A DNA stretch of 64,000 nt from Fulvia fulva (GCF_020509005.1 NC_063022.1:2232001-2296000); one strand, 5' to 3'. Positions 35,054-45,754 are shown, counted from the first letter of the stretch. Numbers and translations: made by a program. Notes: a model not told the origin generated them from the sequence alone.

Positions 35054-36784
35054 CTACTTCGCCTTCGGCGACAACAAATTCACTTCCTCTTGTCTCCGCC
35101 TGATCTGCACCTTGACACTCGGCGGCATAGTATGGTTCTGCTCGAAAGCCATCATCTTCGGCCTGCTTTCGCCAGGCACGAAGCGAACATCGTACTTGAG
35201 CAAGAGGAAACATAACGCAATCTTGAGCTCATTCGAGGCAAAAAAGCGGCCAGGACTTGGATCTCGTTATCAGCACACATTTGGAAACAAATGTCAAGTG
35301 ACTTACCAAGCGTGCGTCCCATGCGAAAAGCCAAGGTTGTCCGCAGATGTGGATGTAAACTGATGACGGTTCTCCTCGCCCTCTTTTGAACGCATTCTCA
35401 AGTAACGGTAGGCGTCGAACTTGTCAGGTTCATCGTAGACTGCAGGATCTCTTGCGCTTTCGTTGAGCACCATGAGAAGAGCGCCCTTGGGCAACTTGGT
35501 GCCATCGGACAGCGTGACAGGCTTCGTGCACATCCGCAGCATGGTCGCTGGGGGTTCAATATGATTAGCTTAGAATCTTTAGAGGGACCAAGCGTTCATG
35601 ATTGCTCACCAGGAGTATCTCGTGTTCGTAAGGTCTCTTTCAGGAAACTGTCCATGAGTCTCATCCTCGAAAGCGTTGTTCGACCCCAGCCAACTTCGCG
35701 CAGGATATCGATGACTTCCTGCCGGAGCGGCGGCACAAATTCCGGGGTGTCGCAAAGCTGTACAATGGTCTGCGAGAGTATCTCTGTTGTAGTGTGGATG
35801 CTTGCTAGACTCAAGCTAAGCTGAGCAGCAGCATGATCGCATGGCCGTCCTTTGGCAACCTGCATCTCGTCAGTCAGATAGATTACTAACCTTTTGATAG
35901 TGCAGTGTGCATACCTCAAGCAGCCAGCAGATGGAGTCGTCGAATTCTGGCTTCCTTCCAGCCTGTTCCGCTTCTTGGATGTCTTGTTGTCTGCGTTGGA
36001 CCTCTGGCTCAATCATCTGCCTGACTCTACGGCTGCTGTTGCGAAGCTTACGAGTCGTTGGAAGCACCCATGAAGCAGCGGGTTGAAGCGGTTTCGGGAA
36101 CAAATGAAGTATCGTGCGGCTGACGAAGCCATTTATGGCGTATTCTTTCGATATTTGTACCCATTCAGGATTGCGCGAGAATCTTTGGCCCAAGAAGATC
36201 CTGGCCGACAGTCTAGCGACAGTATCACAAACCTGCTGTCGTAATGGAATAGTCTGCCACTCAACAGGTTCACCCATATTGACATGATACGAGTCGTTCG
36301 TCTCTTCAATCAGACCCTGCGTGATCAAGTCCGAGCTTGGTGTGAGCTTCCATTTGATCATGTCCATCAGAAGTTCGTGAGCGCGGTCAGAATCAAAGCC
36401 CTCGAAGCCTGGGTACTTCACGAAGAAGTCGTGCGCATTAGCCTCGGTGAAGGAAAGGTCCGGGTGACTCTTGACCTCTTCGACGAAGCGAGTTGGTATA
36501 ATGACTTTGTAGCCTCCAGCTGCGGCGATCTGGAAACAGCCGCTGTGCTCCTTGCGACCTCTTTGGAACAGCGCTCGTGAGTCCAGCATGAATGCATACT
36601 TGGCGGGGAGCCAGGCTACCAAACCCTTGCATTGGGGCTTGACGACCGGTATTCCTGCGTACGGTCGGTCACCAGTGAGGAGATAGTATGCAAGAGCGAG
36701 AATGACAGCGGCGATGATGACTTGTAGTAGGGTTGATCGGCTGCCAGCGTCCAGTGTGTGTCGTATATGCGTTTCCGATGCCAT
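35054..36784 (-). CDS. Cytochrome P450 monooxygenase
   Basis: Four exons (36784-35915, 35859-35610, 35547-35307, 35255-35054) with 51-62 nt introns give 520 residues. An N-terminal membrane anchor (STLLQVIIAAVILALAYYLL) follows MASETHIRH. The I-helix region is atypical, reading SIHTTTEIL where AGxDT is usual. The K-helix region is DSFLKETLR (ExxR), and the heme loop is FSHGTHACPGRF, with Cys454 rebuilt across the last intron. The style (FxHGxHACPGRFFA) matches fungal secondary-metabolism P450s of the ent-kaurene-oxidase or CYP68-like kind; the subfamily is not certain. The longer open frame upstream has no suitable ATG before the anchor. Neighbours are a monooxygenase and an enoyl-CoA hydratase on the same strand. 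Confidence 0.93.
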
Positions 36785-37138
36785 GGCGAAGTACTGCTCA
36801 GTGTTTGGATGTTGGTCGGGAAGACCGACAACTGTGGCCTCGTCGATGACCGTTTGCTGCCATGTGGCCGTTGCGAGCGTATGTCGTGTCAGCCGTGTCA
36901 GCATGGTGACACAAGTCTCGGATAGTCGCGCTGTCAGTGAGGCAAGCCTAGGTACCGATGACAACAATCCTTGCAGTTCTGTACAACACCCGCATTCGGC
37001 TATAACAGCACGTGTGTAGCAGGGCTATACAATGAGGCGTAAGCACTGTGTGCATAGGGATCATCGGATGGAGATGCCCTTTCGACTAAAGAATGGCGTA
37101 TCACAACGAGAAGTGTCTGCTGCAAGGCGCTGCGTGTC

Positions 37139-37987
37139 CTACAATCGTGATGCCTGCCACACAGGCTTCCGCTTCTCACGAAACGCTGTAAGCCCTTCCC
37201 GCATGTTGTCACCTCTTTGCAGCTCTTCCCACTGGCGCCCGTTGCTGATATTGGTCGCTTCTACAACATCTGCCGTTGTCCATCCTTCTCGTAGCATGGC
37301 TCTTGTACATATGACCGAGTCTGGAGACATATCACCAATCTCGCTCGCCCACTTGATCGCTTCGTGCTCCAATTGCTCGTGTGGTACAACCTTGTTGACA
37401 AGACCCCAGTCGTAGGCTGTTTGCGCGGAAATCGTTCGACCTGTCAATGCGAACTCGGATGCGCGCTGTAGTCCAAGCGTGCGGATGAGTCTGGGGAGAG
37501 CTCCAGAGTAGGCAGCCAACCCACGTTGAATCTCTACCAAGCCAAAGGTGGCTCGCTCGCTCGCCAAGAGCAGATCACAGTTGATGGCAGACTCGCAGCC
37601 GCCTCCCAGTGCTAAGCCATTGACTGCAGCGATGATCGGCTTCTTGCCACGTCGATTGCTCAATGCTTCGACTCCTGGAACGTTGCCGGGACCTAGATTA
37701 GCCGTCTCTTTGCCTTGTGCAACTGCTTCGGCGACCTTTGCGTTCCACTCTTTGAGATCTGCCCCGGTGGAGAAAGCGCGGCCAGTCCCAGTCAATATTG
37801 CCACTGTCAGGCTTGGCTCTGCGTCAAACCATCTGAACACCGCTGTCATCTCCAGGACTGCCGAGGCGGATGTGCAATTGAGGTCCTTCTCGCGGTTCAT
37901 CCTCATCATGACAACTCGGGGAGCAGGATAGGTGAGGACAAGGAAGGAAGTGGGGGGCGGAGGACTGGTTAGGGGCAGGGCAGACAT
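37139..37987 (-). CDS. Enoyl-CoA hydratase/isomerase family protein, probably peroxisomal
   Basis: A single-exon, 282-residue crotonase-fold protein from MSALPLTSPP. Seen: MMRMNREKDLN at the N-terminus, the oxyanion-hole segment AFSTGADLKEW, then AAVNGLALGGGCESAINCDLLLA and TFGLVEIQRGL carrying the usual catalytic Glu position, and GLVNKVVPHEQL. It ends SRL, a working variant of the type 1 peroxisomal signal, so a role in peroxisomal beta-oxidation or side-chain CoA chemistry is likely. The frame continues upstream without an ATG better than the one chosen. It is divergent from RSA3 with a 349-bp spacer. The family is secure; the substrate is unknown. Confidence 0.92.
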   Translation of the reverse strand: MSALPLTSPPPPTSFLVLTYPAPRVVMMRMNREKDLNCTSASAVLEMTAVFRWFDAEPSLTVAILTGTGRAFSTGADLKEWNAKVAEAVAQGKETANLGPGNVPGVEALSNRRGKKPIIAAVNGLALGGGCESAINCDLLLASERATFGLVEIQRGLAAYSGALPRLIRTLGLQRASEFALTGRTISAQTAYDWGLVNKVVPHEQLEHEAIKWASEIGDMSPDSVICTRAMLREGWTTADVVEATNISNGRQWEELQRGDNMREGLTAFREKRKPVWQASRL

Positions 37988-38336
37988 GTCTGGTGTGTCT
38001 TGCGGTGTGAATATAGTTGTGTTGAAGACAGTGGAGGAGGAAAGATGCGATGGCGTGGCCCGAAACGATATGTATTTCTGACGCTTAAACGGCCACGAAT
38101 GGACGGAGCAACGTGAAAAGCGAGTCGGTGAAAATATGACGACTCTGTAGCGTGTATGTTCGTCCAGCAGATTGTTCGTGTAGGTGAAGAAAAGAAAGGA
38201 AGTCGCGTTCACGATTTGGGAAAGATCACAACACAAGCCAAAGCCGAAGCCCGCCATTGCCGAATTCCGAGCGCCACGGCAACTTCGACCACGGGTTTAC
38301 ACGGGCGCTCTCTTACATCAACATTCAAGGATCAAG
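37988..38336. promoter_or_regulatory. Shared spacer of divergent hydratase and RSA3 genes
   Basis: The two start codons point away from each other across 349 bp, so both promoters lie here. CT-rich and CAAC motifs typical of fungal leaders appear next to the RSA3 start. I see no distinct operator. Confidence 0.45.
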
Positions 38337-38833
38337 ATGGCGTCCAAGAAGGAAGAAAAGAAGAAGCGCCGCAACAAGCGCAAGACACGAACAGAAGGTA
38401 AGTGCTTCCGAAGCTCGAAACGACCTCCCCGACTAACAATTCTCCAGTCTCCTCACCAGTCTCATCCGACAGCGAGAGCAGCGTAGCTTCATCGCCAGCG
38501 CCAGCGCCAGCGCCAGCGCCACCCAAGAAGCAAAAGAAGCAGACTCCTGCACCCAACGACCCAGTCTCGGACGACGAGAGCGTTCAGCTGAACGAAGGCG
38601 ACAACACCATCTCAATCCCAGAGCGGAAGCCAAAACAGGACCCGGAAAAAGCCTTCGAAGATTTCTACCTCCGCTCGGCCACCAAGGAATTCGCCAACGA
38701 CCTCGACAAGCTGCGATCTGCTGGTGACTTCAGCGATCGGAGTGTGTCGATGTTGATCCGGTCACTTGGACAGGGCACCAAGTGTTTCACGAAGGAGGAA
38801 AGAGTGCGAATTGGGGCGAGTCTTGCTGGATGA
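38337..38833 (+). CDS. RSA3: Ribosome assembly protein 3
   Basis: Two exons, 38337-38397 and 38448-38833, flank a 50-nt intron with branch GACTAAC and acceptor CTCCAG, giving 148 residues. The N-terminus is very basic (KKEEKKKRRNKRKTR). An acidic Ser-rich linker with an Ala-Pro run is encoded by a GCCAGC microsatellite at about 38491-38520. The conserved C-terminal domain is AFEDFYLRSATKEFANDLDKLR followed by SVSMLIRSLGQGT. That domain defines Rsa3, a nucleolar factor needed for early 60S subunit assembly. The length and domain placement fit the family. Confidence 0.88.
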
Positions 38834-39365
38834 AAAACACAGGCTTCCATGTGCAACCTAGGTGAAACAGTCGTCCGCCATCGGTCCGTGCTGCTTTGAA
38901 CCTGTGGAAGCTCACATCGCCACGAGCGAACTTGAGATGTGGTCCTTCGCGACAGCTAGCCAGAGTCGGACGGCGGGATGCCTGGCAATATTGCAGGCGC
39001 CGAGATGGGTGCTCACCGTAAAATATACCGGTCCTCGTCGGCATGCTGTCTGGACAGCAAAATGTCCATACCATGTTCGCCGATATGAGTGAGACAGCGA
39101 TCATCACGGAATGCTGACGCGTGTCTGTACCCACCTACCCTGGCCCGAGGGGCGGCAGAGTGTGGCTGGTGATGAGCGAGCAGTATGATGCGAAGAGGAA
39201 TGAGATGAAAGGATCGTCCGGATAATCGACATCGCTCAATACTCATACAAACTTTTCAAAAGGGTATCCCAAACGCAAACAACAGAACGCAACTTCATCA
39301 CATCATAACCCATCATTCTTACCCTTCTGCACGAGCCTCACCCACCACCTCAACCCTCCAACCTC
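38834..39365. other. Intergenic
   Basis: A 0.5-kb spacer between the convergent RSA3 gene and the small basic protein gene. No gene or repeat supported. Confidence 0.45.
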
Positions 39366-39776
39366 TTACACAACAACCCGCCTACTCCCCCTCCCATCCG
39401 CCCCCTTCATCCTCTTAGTCCCCGCCCCCTTCACTCCAGATTTGCCCGTCGCACTGCCCCTCAACTTCATCATCGCACCACTAACGCGATCTCCCATGGT
39501 AACCTTCCTCTTCTGATGATGCACGCCCGTCGTGCTCGTGGAATTGGTATAATGATGGTTCGTGTTCGAGCCTAGCGGTCCTTTACCACCGTGACCGCGG
39601 GAGCCGTAGCCGTTGGGGTGAGTCTTTGTCGTTTGAGTTGTAGTTGTTGTACCGGTTATGGGGTTTGTGGATTGGGTTGTTGAGACTTTGGCTTGGTTTT
39701 TGTTGCGGAGGCGGGAGAGGAGGGAGGGTTTCTTTGCGTGGTGGGTTGTTGTGGTGGGTTTGGTTGTGCGGGCCAT
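39366..39776 (-). CDS. Small basic Thr-rich conserved hypothetical protein
   Basis: A single-exon, 136-residue protein starting MARTTKPTTTTHHAKKPSLL. The first half is Thr/Asn-rich and repetitive; the second half is basic and Gly-rich, with GDRVSGAMMKLRGSATGK and GTKRMKGADGRG. I recall this two-part pattern (KPSLLSRLR near the start, GDKVSGAMMKLKGS later) as a widespread ascomycete hypothetical family. No signal peptide or membrane segment. The Thr run is encoded by a GTTGTTGTGG-type low-complexity tract. Function unknown. Confidence 0.65.
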   Translation of the reverse strand: MARTTKPTTTTHHAKKPSLLSRLRNKNQAKVSTTQSTNPITGTTTTTQTTKTHPNGYGSRGHGGKGPLGSNTNHHYTNSTSTTGVHHQKRKVTMGDRVSGAMMKLRGSATGKSGVKGAGTKRMKGADGRGSRRVVV

Positions 39777-40303
39777 TTTGAGGTGTGGTGTGTTGAGTTG
39801 TTAAGAGTTTGTGGTTGATAGTTTTGTTTTAATTCTGATGTATATGCAGTGGATGTTGCAGTCTACATCCGTACGACTGACTAGCACCACGCTCTTATAT
39901 CTACACAACCTTCCACAACATCTTGAACAATACCCTGCTCTTCTGACGTCGTTCATAGGGAACCATACCTGGATTGGTACATCGACGATAACAAAACCTG
40001 GCATTGTGGTCTCTGCATGGGTACATACAGCCACGGCGCGTCGACGCGCGACGTCATAGTTCGCGGAAGTAGGTTTAAGGTTGTCAATCCCTGCTTGATG
40101 TGGCGTCTTCAGCTTTTCTGAGCTTGGCATATTTCGCAGTGCTGCAGCACGCAGATGGCTTTCGAAGCGACCAACTCCCAACCCTGGCTTCGTGCAAGAT
40201 GGCATCGTACAATACTGGTTGGCGACATTGATTCGCTCAATGCTTGGAGGGCGTGAAGCCATGGCGGTTGTCGACAGTCTCATAACGTTGTGCTGCAGTC
40301 CGC
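39777..40303. other. Intergenic
   Basis: A minus-strand open frame (40283-39801) starts with an ATG and encodes about 160 residues without recognisable features. I do not call it, because its second half overlaps the promoter of the small basic protein gene. Confidence 0.35.
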
Positions 40304-43300
40304 TCAGCGATTCCCCTTGAAGCCATCGAAGCCCGCCTCTTCGTCATTCGCAGCATTCTCAAAGTAATCTCCCTCCTCATCAACGACCTGCCTCAACCTC
40401 ATCGCCTCTGTCGTCAACACCTCACTCGTCTCCTCGAGGCTCTTCTTGATAGCATTGAACTTTTCAAGATCAATTTTGCCCTGATTAAGGAGTTCCCTAA
40501 CCCGCCTCGCATCCTCCAGCAGCGTCATCTGTCCCTTCTCAATCGCGCTCTCTAGGAACTGCGCTCGTTGAAGATTGACTTTGCCCTTGTCGAGCATAAC
40601 GCGAAGATCGATAGCAGCGTTCCACGCGAGCTTTTTCGACATTTTGCGATTAGTGACCTGGATGTGATGCTGAAGTCGCAGCTTTTCTTCCTCAGGAAGA
40701 TCTGGATTCTTCGCAAGTCGGCGTTCTGCAAGGTGCGCGGTTTTGTCTGCGCGGATCAGACCGTCAACTTGTGGGCGGTGAGCGGGGCCCTCGTCCGGAA
40801 CGCCAAAAAAGTCCGCGACGGTCATGTTGCGGGCAGCAGGGTCGACATGTACAGAGGTATGTTCGGGGGCTGATCGTACTGCTTGCATCGAGGAGAAAGT
40901 GCGTCGCGAGGGGTAGACGCAGGCTCTTGATCGAGCAAAGGTCGAGTATGGTCGCTCGGGGCCGCCATTCTTTGAACCCTGGCGGCCACGCTCTATCCGT
41001 GGCGCCCGGCTGGGAGAGGCACGAGGCGCAGCATTCTCTGCAAGTCGTTCAGACTCCTCCCGAGTCACGTCTTTAGGACCCCAGAGCGCTCCGCTGTTGT
41101 CGGCTGAGCGACTTGAAGGTGACTTATTGCTGTCGTGCCGAGATGGCGAGACAGCTGAGCGGCTTGAAGGCGACTTCTTGCTGTCCTGCCGAGACGGCGA
41201 GACGGCTGAGCGGCTTGAAGGCGACTTCTTGCTGTCCTGCCGAGACGGCGAGACAGCTGAGCGACTTGAAGGTGACTTATTGCTGTCGTGCCGAGATGGC
41301 GAGACAGCTGAGCGGCTTGAAGGCGACTTCTTGCTGTCCTGCTGAGATGGCGAGAACTTTACGTCTGAGTCTTTTGCAGCCAGCAACGCACTGTAGATGG
41401 GATCATTGACCATTTCTTCAGGGCGATCTTTGGCCCGCTCGGGAGCTGGAGCTACTTCGGTATCTGCTGATTTCGCCACAGGCCGGTAGACGTCAACAGG
41501 GCTGTCTGGAGCCCGACCAAGCGCAAGCGGATCAGGGGAGGCTTGATCTGAATCAGCTTTAATTGAAGCCCGAGTATCAAAAAACTCTTTTGCCAGATCC
41601 TCTTCCGGTCCCATCTCAGGCAACTTTTGGGGCTCAATGACAGCGCTGCCGCTGCTATAGCTTCCATTGGAGTAAGACAAGGCGGAGATGTCAGTCATCC
41701 ATGGTGTTCCGTCCGGCTTGAGAACAGTCTCCAGATGCTCAACCTCTGCGACCACGATTACATGATCGCCAACGTCGACGCAGTGGTGTTCTCGCAAATT
41801 CGCGTTCAGCGTAGCCAAGACGTCACCATAGGGACTATACATATTTGGTGGGGAGGCTCCTTCTCGTACCTTGGTCAGGACTTTCATATGGAATAGCCGC
41901 CTGGTTCCATCGTGAGCTTGCTTGTACGGTTGTGTGAAGACAGAAGCAATCGCAGCACCGCGGGGTGTGCCTGCGATGAGGTGCACCCGCAGCCACTTCG
42001 ATTCGCAAATAGCATCCCAGGTGCTACTGGGTTTCTTGAGGTTGAAGGAGATGATTGGTCTGGGGTGCAAGGTGACAGTGTTGAATGAAGACACTGTCAC
42101 GGCGCGCGCGGTACGCATCCTTTCGAATTTATCACCTCGGCCAGGCATCCGGGAGGTCACCACCACTACAGGGTGTGTCAGAGCACGAAGAGCAGTGCGC
42201 GTGCCTTCAACGAGGCGCTCGTCATTGTCTTGATCGGCTGGCTTCGGGGCTCGATGCGCTGGTCTGTTCTTCAGCATTCTGGTTCCAGGCACCGTGGCGC
42301 CGACCTTTTCACATATACGGGCAACGCGATCTACCAGTGTCTTTTGCAAGATATTGAGCTGAGAAGGGGTCCCTTGGGCTTTCAACGACCCCTGTCCCCC
42401 AGTCACCTGTAAGCTTTGACAGCCGGCCTTCCGTCTCAGTTCCTCGAGGTTGGATTCGAGTTCATGCAGAAAATTCCGATGGCGTTCGTGACGGGACAGA
42501 CCGGAAAACTCGAACCAGCGAGTTACGACTGGCTCTTCCACAGAAGGCGCCTTTTCAACTTCCGCTTCCGGCTCAGACTTCGTCTTTTTGTTGTCGTTCG
42601 CAGGAATTGCAAACTTAATGGTAGCGTAGATCTGGCCGTACGCTTTGGAAACACTTGCCGCTTGTCCGCTGATTAGGAAGGAGCGAGCAAGCCTTGTGAG
42701 TGCGGACGCTGGATCAAGCGGCCGCATGGAAGGTTGCGTCACTTCGATCTGCGCCTTGGTGTCTCTGGCAATGCGTTCCAAGTCATGGGCAGCAACAAAT
42801 CTCATCCACTGGTACTCCAGCACGCTCAATTCGAGTTTTCTATTGCCGTTCGCAGCCTTTATTCGCAGGACCGACTCAAGAGGGAGAAGAGTCTCGGATG
42901 GGCGTACGAGGAAGGTGGTCACATCGTCCGGGATGGGCACGCTGTTGCGACGGGAACAAAGTACAGACCAAGCACTCCGCACCTCTTCGCGAGTGCCGGA
43001 TAGCAGAACCGAGACCAATTTCTGGCCGTCGACAGTGCTCACGACATCGTATTGAGCCTCGATCCTCGCGCCCTGTGTACGTCTGAAGCTTTGCACTTGA
43101 TGTAGATCTTCCTCGGGGATAGCAGCTTCCACCATCAGGCTCCCAGCTGACCTGTACCTAAGGACGAACTCTTGCTCCTTTAATGCGCTGAACGGCTTCG
43201 CGAGCGGGCTTTGCGGTACAGCGTCCGCGAGGGCCTTGAAAACATCGTCGTGCTTTGGCTCTGCAGTCGTGCTGTCTGCTTTCCAGGTGTCTCGAGGGTC

Positions 43301-43492
43301 CCGTGACGACTCGTAACGTTTTATTCGCAGTCGTAAGGGTTCCTTCCTGGCGTGATGCCAAGTCGTGGTATGAAAGGCTTTCTTGCAGCTAAGTCGTGGA
43401 TGTAACGTGTGCTCGGTTGGCCTCGATGTGGATGTTACCCATCGATAGAAATCTGCGTAGAAGCGTCTCGCAGCGAGGCTCGGTCGCTGCAT
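40304..43492 (-). CDS. Mitochondrial protein with flavin-reductase-like (FMN-binding split barrel) domain
   Basis: A single exon. From the ATG at 43492 it encodes 1062 residues with a mitochondrial-type start MQRPSLAARRFYADFYRW. An upstream in-frame ATG at 43639 would add 49 residues but starts in a Gly-rich, less convincing stretch. The N-terminal 430 residues are alpha/beta with no named domain. Residues about 431-616 match flavin reductase-like proteins (LRALTHPVVVVTS, AVTVSSFNTVTLHPRPIISFN, HVIVVAEVEHLE). Next come five 17-residue Ser/Arg repeats, then a charged helical C-terminus (AERRLAKNPDLPEEEKLRLQ). Flavin-reductase family proteins bind FMN, but the long flanks suggest a structural or RNA-linked role in mitochondria (inference). 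It is divergent from bL31m. Confidence 0.85.
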   Translation of the reverse strand: MQRPSLAARRFYADFYRWVTSTSRPTEHTLHPRLSCKKAFHTTTWHHARKEPLRLRIKRYESSRDPRDTWKADSTTAEPKHDDVFKALADAVPQSPLAKPFSALKEQEFVLRYRSAGSLMVEAAIPEEDLHQVQSFRRTQGARIEAQYDVVSTVDGQKLVSVLLSGTREEVRSAWSVLCSRRNSVPIPDDVTTFLVRPSETLLPLESVLRIKAANGNRKLELSVLEYQWMRFVAAHDLERIARDTKAQIEVTQPSMRPLDPASALTRLARSFLISGQAASVSKAYGQIYATIKFAIPANDNKKTKSEPEAEVEKAPSVEEPVVTRWFEFSGLSRHERHRNFLHELESNLEELRRKAGCQSLQVTGGQGSLKAQGTPSQLNILQKTLVDRVARICEKVGATVPGTRMLKNRPAHRAPKPADQDNDERLVEGTRTALRALTHPVVVVTSRMPGRGDKFERMRTARAVTVSSFNTVTLHPRPIISFNLKKPSSTWDAICESKWLRVHLIAGTPRGAAIASVFTQPYKQAHDGTRRLFHMKVLTKVREGASPPNMYSPYGDVLATLNANLREHHCVDVGDHVIVVAEVEHLETVLKPDGTPWMTDISALSYSNGSYSSGSAVIEPQKLPEMGPEEDLAKEFFDTRASIKADSDQASPDPLALGRAPDSPVDVYRPVAKSADTEVAPAPERAKDRPEEMVNDPIYSALLAAKDSDVKFSPSQQDSKKSPSSRSAVSPSRHDSNKSPSSRSAVSPSRQDSKKSPSSRSAVSPSRQDSKKSPSSRSAVSPSRHDSNKSPSSRSADNSGALWGPKDVTREESERLAENAAPRASPSRAPRIERGRQGSKNGGPERPYSTFARSRACVYPSRRTFSSMQAVRSAPEHTSVHVDPAARNMTVADFFGVPDEGPAHRPQVDGLIRADKTAHLAERRLAKNPDLPEEEKLRLQHHIQVTNRKMSKKLAWNAAIDLRVMLDKGKVNLQRAQFLESAIEKGQMTLLEDARRVRELLNQGKIDLEKFNAIKKSLEETSEVLTTEAMRLRQVVDEEGDYFENAANDEEAGFDGFKGNR
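41102..41353. repeat. Coding minisatellite, five 51-bp units
   Basis: Five near-identical 51-bp units lie head to tail inside the flavin-reductase-domain gene, each encoding 17 residues of the type SAVSPSRQDSKKSPSSR. Two unit variants, one reading HDSNKSP and one QDSKKSP, are arranged A-B-B-A-B in plus-strand order. The length is a multiple of three, so copy-number change would not break the frame. Confidence 0.92.
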
Positions 43493-43679
43493 TGAAGAAC
43501 AAAGTACATGGAATGTTGTTGTCCAGAAACAGAACGACATTGAAGTCGTAACCTCCATTACCGCCTCGGCCATATCTCGGACTCCCGCTTCTCCGCAACG
43601 ACCACCACCCGGGTCTAACATCACCACCACTCTCCCCATACCTACCCTACCCTACAACAGGTACACCACACCACTCACC
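43493..43679. promoter_or_regulatory. Short bidirectional spacer between two mitochondrial-protein genes
   Basis: Only 187 bp separates the chosen start of the flavin-reductase-domain gene from the bL31m ATG, and 40 bp if the upstream ATG is used. The small size favours the downstream start and a shared promoter. Confidence 0.5.
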
Positions 43680-44223
43680 ATGTCTGTCCTCTCCAGCTCG
43701 TGCCGTATCGAGTGCGCCGCCTGCCGTCTTACACATCAAATACGCCACGCCTCGCTCCTCCGCCGGCCGAAGAAGCCCTACACTTTCACCCAACTCATCA
43801 CCCTCAGCGACGGCAGCACTTTCACACACCGCACAACATCCCCAGCACCGATCTACCGCTCAGCAAAGGATACGAAGAACAGCCCATTATGGAATCCCAG
43901 TAGTCAGAAGTTGCTGAACGTGGAGGAAGATGAGGCAGGAAGGTTGAGGAGCTTTAGGGCGAGGTTCGGACGAGGGTTTGATGCGGAGGCATTGAAGGAG
44001 GGAGAGGAGGTAAGTGTTGCTTGCTTTGGTAGAGAAAACGTGGAAGTGCTGACAATGGCGATAGGCACGGGAAGGAGAGGAGAAGCTGGATGAAAGTCAG
44101 TCTGGGGATAGTCTGTTGGATTTGATTAGTGGATTTGGGAAGGAGGCTGAGGGGCAAGGAAAGGTGGCGGGGAAGAGAGAGGAGGCTGTGAAGAGCGAGA
44201 AAGGGAAAGGCGGGCAGAAGTGA
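43680..44223 (+). CDS. MRPL36: Mitochondrial large-subunit ribosomal protein bL31m
   Basis: Exons 43680-44009 and 44065-44223 (55-nt intron GTAAGT...GATAG) give 162 residues. After a presequence (to about residue 25, LTHQIRHASLL), the core reads RPKKPYTFTQLITLSDGSTF, then RTTSPAPIYRSAKDTKNSPLWNP and VEEDEAGRLRSFRARFGR. This matches yeast Mrpl36/bL31m, a component of the mitochondrial 54S subunit. A charged Gly/Lys tail encoded by exon 2 extends beyond the core. It is divergent from another mitochondrial gene. The symbol follows the yeast name. Confidence 0.9.
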
Positions 44224-44982
44224 GAGTTGAGAAAGAGATGTTGATGGAACGATACCACGTGCGCCGATGCACGAATACCTCGCTTCGGAGCCACATTTTC
44301 CAACACGGTGACGGGGCAATGGCGTCTTGGACGAGTAACTTTGCACGGAGATCTGGCTCACCTATGCGCATGACCAGCGTTTCGATCATCACCGATACGG
44401 CCATGAGAGTAATAGAGGCCATGCGCGTCCTCCTGAACCCCTGGATGCAGATTCATCAGAACTGCTCTCTACTGGATACATGGCACCGCCCCAAGCCAGC
44501 GGCTTGGCTGACTATGACCTCAATCGGCGTAGGAGAGATGTGAGACTACTGCGCAGAACCGGGTCGGTAACACGACCAAGGCAAATGCATGTATGGCCAC
44601 ATGTAGCAGATGTTGATCACGCTATAGACACAGAGCTGTTGATCAATGTTATCTTGTATGCTAGCCTGTGCTGACGTCTCCGCAGCCCACTCATCGAACA
44701 GAATATGTTTGGGAATTGACGAGCATGTTCGCTGACTCTTCAGTATCATCTGTCAAGGTGACCCCACCTCCTTAAAGCCGTCTCTCCTGCCTGCGGACCC
44801 AAAGCCCTCCCATCCCGTCGCACACCATGGGACTACGTCGACGAAGCCTTTGTCTAACGTGGACCATATAATGCGGCTCCTCTGCCGAACAGGCAATCTC
44901 AAATCACTGCCAAACCAAGACTCACACTCAAACACCCTCATGCTCGCGACGAATTTTCCACCATGACCCCTGCCATCTCCAT
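44224..44982. other. Intergenic
   Basis: No supported gene. Frames on both strands are short and overlapping. Nothing repetitive is evident. Confidence 0.4.
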
Positions 44983-45360
44983 TCACCGCCCAGTAACCTT
45001 CCATACCCACCTCCTAAACTTCCCCTCATCCTCTCCCGAGACCTCCTTCGCAAGTTTCTCAGCAGCCTCCCGTGCGACCTCTATCGATTGCCTCTGTGCT
45101 TCAACGGTAGCAGGCTGATATGTACTCGTAGTCTTCTGGTGACCCGTCACCGTGTTCAAATTTCCAGCTCGACTGCTCCACACCGTCCTCTGTCTGGCGA
45201 CCCTCTGCGCCTCGAGATCCTTCTGCTCTCTCCTCTGTCTGGCCTTCTCTGGTCTTGTCTCGATGCAGTAGTATAAGAGTTTGGCAAAGAGCAAGCCGGC
45301 AAAGACGCTTGCGACGGCGAATCCGCCCAGGATTGCTGCTGTTGCGGCCTCGGAGGGCAT
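44983..45360 (-). CDS. Small single-span membrane protein
   Basis: A 125-residue protein starting MPSEAATAAILGGFAVASVF. One membrane helix spans about residues 8-31 (ILGGFAVASVFAGLLFAKLLYY). It is followed by a highly charged basic segment (TRPEKARQRREQKDLEAQRVARQR) and a C-terminal helix rich in Ala/Glu/Lys, a short-tail type III-like topology. No family recognised. It is the first of four co-oriented small one-helix proteins between here and 49981. Confidence 0.6.
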   Translation of the reverse strand: MPSEAATAAILGGFAVASVFAGLLFAKLLYYCIETRPEKARQRREQKDLEAQRVARQRTVWSSRAGNLNTVTGHQKTTSTYQPATVEAQRQSIEVAREAAEKLAKEVSGEDEGKFRRWVWKVTGR

Positions 45361-45754
45361 GGTTGTGAGGATGTGGTTTGTAGAGGTAGGTGCTGCTGGC
45401 CTTGTAGGGTATGGTATTTGATGAGCGTCTTGAAGATTACTGCGTGATAGATACTGAACTTTTGTGTTGAGAAAATTTCCGGGCGTGCAGAAGAGAAAGA
45501 TATTGGTCCTCAGCTCTCGAATCAATCCTATGACTTGGCTGTCCTCAAGATTGATGACTAGTTCCTGGAGGAGACTCCCACTGTCGGGTGGATACTGCAT
45601 CCGACTTGGTCAGCTTCTCCATGACCCATTCCATTTTCGCACTTTGATCATTGCTACTTATGTAGCTTCTACCTAATCGCTTCTGTGAACCCGCAGTACC
45701 CTTGCAGAAGTTGATTCGCCGCCTGCGGCCGCTTATATCATCATGCCTTGTTCC

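Noticed and set aside
39801..40283. 160-codon minus-strand open frame
   Set aside because: Has an ATG but no features; its second half overlaps the promoter of the next gene, and its composition is not clearly coding.
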